This document shows positions 56,983 to 64,000 of a stretch of 64,000 nucleotides of DNA, in pieces. Positions within the stretch are counted from its first letter, which is position 1, and every line of letters begins with the position of its first letter. The notes under the pieces were generated by a model. That model was given only the letters and a program-made list of their open reading frames with translations, was not told where the DNA came from and did not search any database. The translations under genes were made by a program, and so were the position numbers. This DNA comes from Evernia prunastri (Eukaryota; Ascomycota; Lecanoromycetes; Lecanorales; Parmeliaceae): assembly GCA_003184365.1 (NCBI GenBank), contig NKYR01000042.1, positions 1 to 64,000 on the forward strand. The letters are read 5' to 3'.

Positions 56983-58408
56983 TCAACCGCGCGGGAAGAC
57001 CTTAAGCAGAGTATCCTGAAACGATTGCATATTCTGATCGACAAGAGCCTTCCCAGTCTCAAAGTCGGGACTCTTAGAAATGCCAATGAACGACAGATTT
57101 CTGCCAACGGTTAGTCCGGTGTCCCTTCAAATCTGTGCTATCGGAGCGCTGACCTGTTGATCTCCTTCAGATACAAATGATACCCTTTGATGTTGCTGAC
57201 AAAGGACTCCGCACTTTGAGCTCTCATAGTTTTCGAGGGATCGGTCTCCTGCTGATCTGCTCCTCTGTCCCAGCCATAAACCTCGGACATATCCACAATG
57301 ATATCGATTAAGTCCGCACAAAGCTCATAAGCCTTCATATCTATAGGCGTCGTATCTGAAGCAATATAGACTTTGCTGTAGACATCAAATAGGTAAGCCT
57401 TTTCGAACCTGCAAGATGCCGAGATGGTGTTAAGCAAAGCCTCAAATGTTGGGAGCTGAGGTACGAGTCCTTGCATAACCTTGCTGAAAGCTTCGAAAAT
57501 GCTGTGATCGTAAATCGAAGTGCCGTAGTAGGTGATGGGTGGATTTTCGAGGCCAGCATCATAGAGATCATCCGTGATGCGCTGGCGTACATCTCGCATT
57601 GTGTCGTCGCGGAAGTCTTCGGTAAGGGAGTCTACCTTATGGATGAAGACCGAGTACTTGATGTCGGGGTAGGAATGCTGTAGATGAAGGATCGTTTCTG
57701 TTAGGCGGCTGACCGGCTCCATGTAATTGTCTATCGCATCGAGGACCCAGATCATCGCGCCAACGCCGCCGAATATACTTTCTGCGTCGAAGTCTGGATC
57801 CAAGTAGTCGATCTGGCCCGGCAGATCCCACACTTGGAAGTCCATGAACGAGCTGAGGTTTCTGGTCAGTCAGCATTCAAAAGACCTTGAAGCGCCACTC
57901 ACTGCATGGCTTCTTTGCGAATTGTGGTGGTAGTTTCCAGGAACAGCGTTTCATGAGGCGCCATCTTTCGAAAAACAACGTTGGATATCGACGACTTCCC
58001 GCTCCTGCCGACAATGGTTAGTGTACGAATGATTGTACAGATCTGAAGCCATCACATACCTCTTCAAGCCCATCAGTAGTAGTCGTGGTTTTTGGTCGAC
58101 ATGGAGCAAATTTCCAGGCTCCAGGTCTCCATTCAATCCGTTGACCGGGGTTGTTTCCGAATGGTCTTCTGAGCTGAGGCTTGGTTTTGAGTCATATTGA
58201 GACTTGGGAGACTCCTATCGTATGACAACCGCGTTAAACCTGCTCTGCCACAAAATAGAAATGTTGACTTTGGCTTCGTCTTCTGTCTGGGTGGTTACAG
58301 ATCTACAGATGGATAAAGCTCAAGCTAAAACCATTTTCTTGGGAAGAGGCCTTTGCTTCTATCGACGCAAACACTCACCTCTTCTGCCTTTCTATCCTTT
58401 CGCGACAT
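56983..58408 (-). CDS. GTR2: Rag-family GTPase Gtr2 (RagC/D)
   Basis: Five exons: 58379-58408, 58060-58214, 57903-58004, 57154-57852, 56983-57100; 367 residues. G1 is MGLKRSGKSSISNVV, with Ser and Arg as in RagC/D; then IDFQ-like FMDFQVWDLPGQIDYLDP (G3, where Gln is in the G-Q form), and FIHKVD (G4). The C-terminal Roadblock-like dimer domain follows (RFEKAYLFDVYSKVYIASDT, ICADLI-like ELCADLIDIIVDMSEVYG). Gtr2 pairs with Gtr1 on the vacuole and signals amino-acid state to TORC1. The short first exon encodes MSRKDRKAEE and precedes a 164-bp intron. All phases agree. Core gene, divergent from the F-box/LRR gene by 684 bp. Confidence 0.93.
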
Positions 58409-59092
58409 TGTGGTCTTTGGAATGGAGATCTGCCGATTCTGCAGGAATATTGAATGCAGCGCCATTCCGGTTCGAGGGCTCGGAGGGGTCGTCCTCGGCA
58501 CCTCGGCACTTCCCGCAAGGGACTCGGGTAAACCTCGGGAGCATCCTGGCCGCAGACTCGGACTGAGGTGGGGGTAAATGCACAATTCTTCACTTTCCAC
58601 AGTCGAGAATATACAATGTCTTTGGTAAAGCAAGACTGTGCAAGATGTATATGCATCGATCAATCGGATCCCGAGATGAATGACGTTTACTCTAAGGATC
58701 TGCTTCCCACGGGCTGGCGAATGTAGTTTGTCAACAGATGCTGTTGTATTCCACTGTGTCTCGTTGCAAGATGACTATATCCACTTTTGCAGTGAGCTGA
58801 TCAAGGAAGGTATGCGAGCCAGTTAGTCTTGGGCGGGGAAGCTGTTGACAGTTGATCGATACATAATTGCGGAACTACGTCGAGAAAATCGCAACCTGGA
58901 TTACATAGTGAATTTCAGGCCACCCTTTTTGAGGAAATCGCCTATTTCAGACCACTTTTTGTTCTACTTCACTTGCCCTTCAACACCTCACCTCCTTCAC
59001 CTCCTTCTTGACATTCTACTCAAATTCCGTCGGCATAAAAGCGACTGAATCATACCCTGTTATCATCATTCGAATGTTCCCCCGCCATCAGT
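58409..59092. promoter_or_regulatory. Divergent promoter of GTR2 and F-box/LRR genes
   Basis: 684 bp between start codons. The ORF at 58845-59048 in it is pyrimidine-rich leader rather than a gene. A TCACTTGCCCTTC-type pyrimidine tract precedes the F-box start. Confidence 0.4.
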
Positions 59093-61070
59093 ATGGATCT
59101 AGAAAAGAGGTTGAAGGTGTCCACTGAGCGGAAAGCTTTGAAGCTGACCACGCTCCCTGTCGAAACGGTAGATCAAATCGCCTCTTACGTTAGTTGACTC
59201 ACGAATTTATTCATCTGGAAATGACACGCATCTGACAGAATTCTCAGCTCTACCGGCCTTCCCAACTCAACAACCTAGGCAGAACATGCAAACAATTCAA
59301 GTCTGTTATGCAGCCAAGGCTATACAGGGAGTTTTCCATCGTTCTTCCCCGTTACTGGTCTTCGGCAAGGTTCTTGGAAAATCTTCTGGAGTCTGGTGCC
59401 GAAGGGTTGCAATTTACAAGGAGTATCACAGTCTCTATGCAAAATGATGAGCTTGGACGACTATCTGAGACCTATGACCATGAAGACGACGGCTTGGGCT
59501 TCGAAAATGATGAGGACTGGCACGACGTAGAGGATGACTTTGGTCAAAGGCACTATCAGCCTAGGGTGCTTAACACTCTCATACGTTTGCTGATCAGCAA
59601 AGTACCGTACGAACGGTTGCATGTCTTCCGGTAAGTCATGCTTGCCTCCCAATCCTGGATCGTAACACAGCTGAATGTTACGCACGATGCAGTTGGTGTC
59701 ATACCACCAGGATCTCGAAAAGAACGCTTGAGTGTGTCGCTAGACGTCACGGCCGTTGCCTGCAAACCCTTCAAGTATACAACATGCCTGCTTATACCTC
59801 CGAAGCCGACTTTTTCGCACTCACCACAATCGATGCTGCAGACGCCAATCCTCATGCGTCTGTGTTTTGGGCATCAAAGTCTCTGGTCAATAGTCACAGT
59901 TCGTTAAGACATCTAAAGTTTGGCTGCGAAAAATATCTTGCGCTGTCATATCTTGGCACGGATTCACTATTGACCGCGAGCGTAATAGCGGACTTTACAC
60001 TGGATGTGGTTGACGATATACGTGCTTTGCTGCCAGAGAATTTGAGTGAGCCTAGCCAAAAGTCAAGTCTACCGACCTCGATTTTGACACTAGAAACACT
60101 CCACCTCATTGGGATTGATTGCAGCGTTGCCCCCGAGGTTGGGGCGCTCGCGATATTGGACATTGACCAGCTCACTTCGCTTTGCTTGGAGTCTTGTTTC
60201 AACTTGGGGCAGAAGTTCCCGGCGCTATCTCCTACACGAAATGCTGATGCGCAACCGCTGTTACCTCAGCTTCGCAGCTTCAGATTAAGGCAAGAGGGCT
60301 CGGACGAGGCATTCCAACGCGGCTTAGAAACCTTCCTACTTGCCACAAAAGGCTTTATACATCTGGCTGTCCTGCTTGAAGGGTCTGGTCCGTTCTTGGC
60401 CCCAGACATCTTTGTTGCTACTCACGGATCCACTCTGGAGACGTTGGTTTGGGAACAAAGGCGGGGACCTCGGAGAAAGCTTGATGAATCAACTAGTACA
60501 GCGACTTCATCCATGATGTCTAGTCCGTTTGAAGAGATCGTCAAAGGATGTCCTAATCTACGGGAGCTTGGGCTGGCCGTGAACGTTCTCACCAATGAAG
60601 ACGATGATGATGACCACGATGTGAGTCAACCTTCGTCGTCTTTAATAAATTAAATCTTACCTTTCTCGAAGCATCATTTTTACCGAATCAGCCGATTGAA
60701 ACATCTCAAGACTTTGAACATCCGCATTCTACCAACCCAGAGAGCAGATGCAGAGATCTTGTCCTTCCCAAAAACCCATGCAATCTTCGCAATGGACATT
60801 GCCAACGAGCTCTTATCATACGGCTCACGTCTCAAGACCCTGGGGCTTGGCTCAACCACCTGGACCGACATCTGGCATGGACGATCACGTGAGGATAACA
60901 GCAGTCCCGTCGAGGCTTACCTTTGCCCTCGAATCTTCCACATCGACTACCCCCTCAACCTGCGCGGGAAATGCCAGCCCTTAGTCACTCAGATAGCCCA
61001 GGGGACAGCCACCGAGGCTAAGGAATACTCCTCGGACCTACGCATCTTTGAGCCATACTGGCTAGCTTAA
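59093..61070 (+). CDS. F-box / leucine-rich protein
   Basis: Four exons: 59093-59188, 59248-59630, 59693-60620, 60672-61070; 601 residues. The N-terminal F-box-like motif LTTLPVETVDQIASYLYRPS followed by LGRTCKQFKSVMQPRLYREF is typical of fungal F-box proteins. An acidic insert follows (about 110-140). The body has irregular leucine-rich units (SSLRHLKFGCEKYLAL, LETLHLIGIDC, LTSLCLESCFNLGQ, CPNLRELGLAVNVL, LKTLNIRIL). Such proteins select targets for SCF ubiquitin ligase; targets unknown. The last intron uses GTGAGT and a TCGAAG acceptor chosen by frame. Confidence 0.85.
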
Positions 61071-61517
61071 ATACCATCTCGGAGGATTACCAGTTGGGGA
61101 TGGGTTCCGGGACTGCGGACAAGTTGGGGCTTATGCGCAGGTTCCATTATGTAGCCTTGCCATGACCTCCGCAGAGACACTTTTGAAAAGGTTTTCCAGC
61201 TCTGGACAACTTTACAAAGCTTAAGATGTGCACATTGCAGGGTCATGGTGCTCGCAAAGCGAGATGGTTGCCGTCAAAAATGCCACTGCATGGGCCCAGC
61301 ACTACGGAATAAGTCTGTAGCATAGAGCAACAACATGAAATGACATTAAAAAGTCTTCTGCAAATATAAAAAGCGTGTTCCAACCGTGAAGTCCTCACTG
61401 CATTCATAGATCGAGCCTTGCAGTTATTCACAGCGGCATTCCTTGAGAATCCTTCTGGTTTGGAGACTAGCGTCGAGCATAGTGAACAAGATCCAATTTC
61501 ATATCTAACCCTAGCAA

Positions 61518-62265
61518 TCAAACCTTCATCTCCGACAACCCGTGTTTCCAGATAATGACATATGGTGTAATACCGTCCTCGCGGTAGTTGAGGAATACGA
61601 TCCTGTGCAGCAAAGTCAGCACGAATTCGATATTGGGAGTCCACTGGTACTGGAGGACAACACCACGTACATTCCATCCGGGTCCATAGACTCGCCGGTG
61701 TAGAAGTCCAAGTCCGAGAAATTGGGCACGATCTTGGAGGTGTAGTATCCCTGCACGCCCTTCTGGAACTTCTTGATGTAATCCTCATCCTTGCCGGCTT
61801 CCTTGAACTTCTCCACGACCTTCTTCAAGTACCCTGACCACCGAGAAAATATCAGCGAAACGAATTGACGGAACACCCTAGCCATAACGCACCCTTGAAC
61901 TGTGCCTGGAAATCCTTCTTCGTAGGAAACGCCTCGACCATGTTGTTCAACCTGAACCCGTCAATGACGTCGATGACCTGCTGCGTACCCTCCTCGAGCG
62001 ACTCCTCTGTTTCTTCGGCAGAAGGGTTGGCGCCGATGTCGATGTTGTCGGCGCCCTTTGTGATCTTTCTGCAGTTGACTTCGTAGACGACGTCGTCGAT
62101 ATCCTTGAGGTCGTAGGTATCGGAGATGATCTCGTCACCAGATACGATGTCCTAGAAATCGGGTGATCAGCGACTGCAGCGCTCATGGTGTGATTCTCTG
62201 GTCGGGCTGATATGCTGGCGAGTGGAGCTTCATGCGGTGAGGCTACGAACCTTGTAGATGATCAT
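61518..62265 (-). CDS. TCTP: Translationally controlled tumor protein homologue
   Basis: Four exons: 62251-62265, 61893-62151, 61671-61833, 61518-61602; 173 residues, the usual length. Start MIIYKDIVSGDEIISDTYDL is diagnostic, followed by an acidic loop, EAFPTKKDFQAQFKG, YLKKVVEKFKEAGKDEDYIK, and the end VFLNYREDGITPYVIIWKHG. TCTP is a conserved cytosolic protein linked to growth, microtubules and calcium. The 15-nt first exon and the 68-bp last intron were placed by matching the conserved frame. Divergent from SUR2 with 486 bp between. Confidence 0.95.
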
Positions 62266-62751
62266 GGTGGAAGCTGCGGGATCTGTGAATGAAGACTTAT
62301 GAGAGTAGCTTGAGATATGAAGTGCTCGGGTAAGGTCTGAAGTGCTGATATTGGATTTCGAGGGAGGACAGAAATTCTTTCCCCATGGCAATTGGATTCC
62401 GTGGTGGGGTGAAAAATGGAGAAGCCGGGCATTAGCCGTAAGGGACGCTTACTGTATCCAGCTAGACCCGAGTTTCGGAAGGCTGAGTGAGAGTGGCAAA
62501 TTGGTGACGTTCCAACCGCAGCACGGAGATTTCCTTTGTTGCTCCGTCTCCACCTCATACACTCCTTCGCTTTTCAATTCATCAGCTTTTGATGCCCTCA
62601 CTGTCAAAAATATCACTATACAGCTTTTAATAAGTCCAATCACCTCTAATCTCAGTTACCTCTGAGCTCTTGCAACTCCTGGCCGCGAGAGCCCAACAAC
62701 CGGCCCCTGCCGAGTCAGCAATACATCTTTTGACCGCTCAACAACGGCCAG
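62266..62751. promoter_or_regulatory. Divergent promoter of TCTP and SUR2
   Basis: 486 bp between the two start codons. Short ORFs here are shadows. A pyrimidine-rich leader with CAACTCC and CAACAACC repeats precedes the SUR2 ATG. Confidence 0.4.
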
Positions 62752-64000
62752 ATGGCTACAGCATCAGCCATGGACAACTTTTCGAGCCTCCCCCCTCTCC
62801 CAGAATACCACCTGACTCCGCTGCCGTCCCTGCTTCCCCCAATTCCCGACAAACTCCTCACTCTCTTATTACCTATCTTCGCCTACTGGGGTCTCTCTAT
62901 GTTTTTTCACTGGATTGACACGAAAGACTACTTTCCACAATACCGATTGCACACACCTGCCGAAGTCTCCAAGCGAAATCGGGTCTCGAGATGGGAGGTC
63001 GTACGGGATGTGCTTATACAGCAGGTCGTGCAGACGGCTGTAGGATGGGTCCTTGGTATGACGGAACCGGATGATTTCTTTGGGAAGGAGCAGTATGATG
63101 TTGCGGTCTGGGCGAGGCGAATCAGGATTGCGGAGAGGAGTATACCGGCATTGCTAGCTACCGTAGGTCTGGATGCTAAAGGATTGGCCAAGAACCTCGG
63201 ATCGTCGCATCCAATGCTAGCCGGTGTGCTTCAAGGAGGGCAATACCCGTCGCTCGACAAACTAAGCGCCGCTGGCACTGATTCAACAGTGGGCTCTACA
63301 GGCTTTGCTGGCTGGGAGCTCATGCTCGCTTCTGCCATCTATTGGGTCCTGGTACCCGCACTCCAATTTGGCGTGGCAATTCTGGTGGTGGATACTTGGC
63401 AGTACTTCCTGCATCGGGCGATGCATATGAACAAGTGGCTTTACAGTACGTTCCTGAAAGCTGATATTGACTGGCAGAATGCTAAATCTGAGAATAGCCA
63501 CATTCCACTCGCGTCACCACCGCCTGTATGTACCCTACGCCTACGGCGCGCTCTACAACCACCCATTTGAAGGATTTTTGTTGGACACGCTTGGTGCAAG
63601 TATAGCATACAAGCTCGCTGGTATGAACACGCGACAAGGGATGGTATTCTTCACAGGTTCAACCTTCAAAACTGTCGACGATCACTGTGGATACGCTTTG
63701 CCGTGGGATCCTCTGCAACACATCACGTCAAATAATGCTGGGTACCACGATGTGCATCATCAGAGTTGGGGCATCAAGACGAACTTCTCACAGCCATTCT
63801 TTACCTTCTGGGACCGACTTCTTGGCACGGTCTGGACCGGTGGAGACGTATCTGCTCGCTACGAGCGCTCACGTCTCGCCGCACAGAAAGCTTTCGACGG
63901 GGATAACGAGAAGACCACAGTTACACACTCTAACCCCACAGACAGCGCTACTCAAGATCCAAAGCCTTACGAAAACGACCTTCGAGATGCTACCGATCTA
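62752..64000 (+). CDS. SUR2: Sphinganine C4-monooxygenase (C4-hydroxylase), cut by window end
   Basis: Exons 62752-63445 and 63498 to the window end, with a 52-bp intron that joins WLY to TTFHSRHH in frame. Membrane helices at about 35-55 and 200-225. The fatty-acid hydroxylase histidine boxes are present: HRAMH, HSRHH and HDVHH, which bind the di-iron centre. Family pattern NHPFEGFLLDTLG and LPWDPLQH also match. The enzyme hydroxylates C4 of dihydrosphingosine to give phytosphingosine in the ER. The C-terminal tail continues to the edge (TATQDPKPYENDL), so the stop codon is outside the window. Confidence 0.93.

Noticed and set aside
61243..61788. 181-codon minus ORF
   Set aside because: Wrong frame over TCTP exons 3 and 4; the TCTP frame is diagnostic.

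Overview
The window is filamentous ascomycete (Pezizomycotina) DNA, plausibly Dothideomycetes, but nothing here fixes the species. The signs are short introns of about 45-170 nt with GT..AG ends and CTRAY branch points, single-gene transcription units, typical fungal families (GH128, DUF7708, DUF7025-AAA, DUF6594, Gtr2, TCTP, SUR2), and a very AT-rich block whose CpA depletion looks like repeat-induced point mutation (RIP). Exon models were built by hand from ORFs, splice sites and frame. Every multi-exon model that lies wholly inside the window sums to a multiple of three.

Layout. (1) 1-13.1 kb is a transposon island. RIP-degraded AT-rich sequence is interrupted by non-RIPped pieces: three 5'-truncated LINE copies, three families of short LTRs (170, 263 and 225 bp), one solo LTR with a perfect 5-bp target duplication, the 3' end of a Ty3/gypsy chromodomain element, and large near-identical internal duplications. 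Seven single N bases sit at sequence breakpoints, so part of this structure may be assembly-made. (2) 13.2-19.8 kb holds a broken gene, a secreted GH128 glucanase-like protein, a MITE-like element and a secreted protein of unknown function. (3) 20-27 kb has a divergent pair: a DUF7708 protein with a degenerate P-loop (-) and a large DUF7025 AAA+ ATPase (+). (4) 30-41.8 kb has a putative nuclear protein, a divergent Hsp70-like protein, a TFIIB-cyclin-like protein, a short F-box protein and two broken genes. (5) 43-51.7 kb is the most interesting stretch. It carries a caspase-like peptidase fused to a pseudokinase, a DUF6594 three-helix membrane protein, and a kinase-ankyrin protein, all families reminiscent of fungal nonself recognition and regulated cell death. 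(6) 52-64 kb is conserved housekeeping: ribosomal protein eS25, a cytochrome b5/MAPR protein, Gtr2 (RagC/D) of the TORC1 pathway, an F-box/LRR protein, TCTP and sphinganine C4-hydroxylase (SUR2, cut by the window end).

The picture is of an accessory region (TE island plus lineage-variable signalling proteins, several of them broken) that abuts a core block. Any shared job for the 43-52 kb genes is inferred from domain type and adjacency only.
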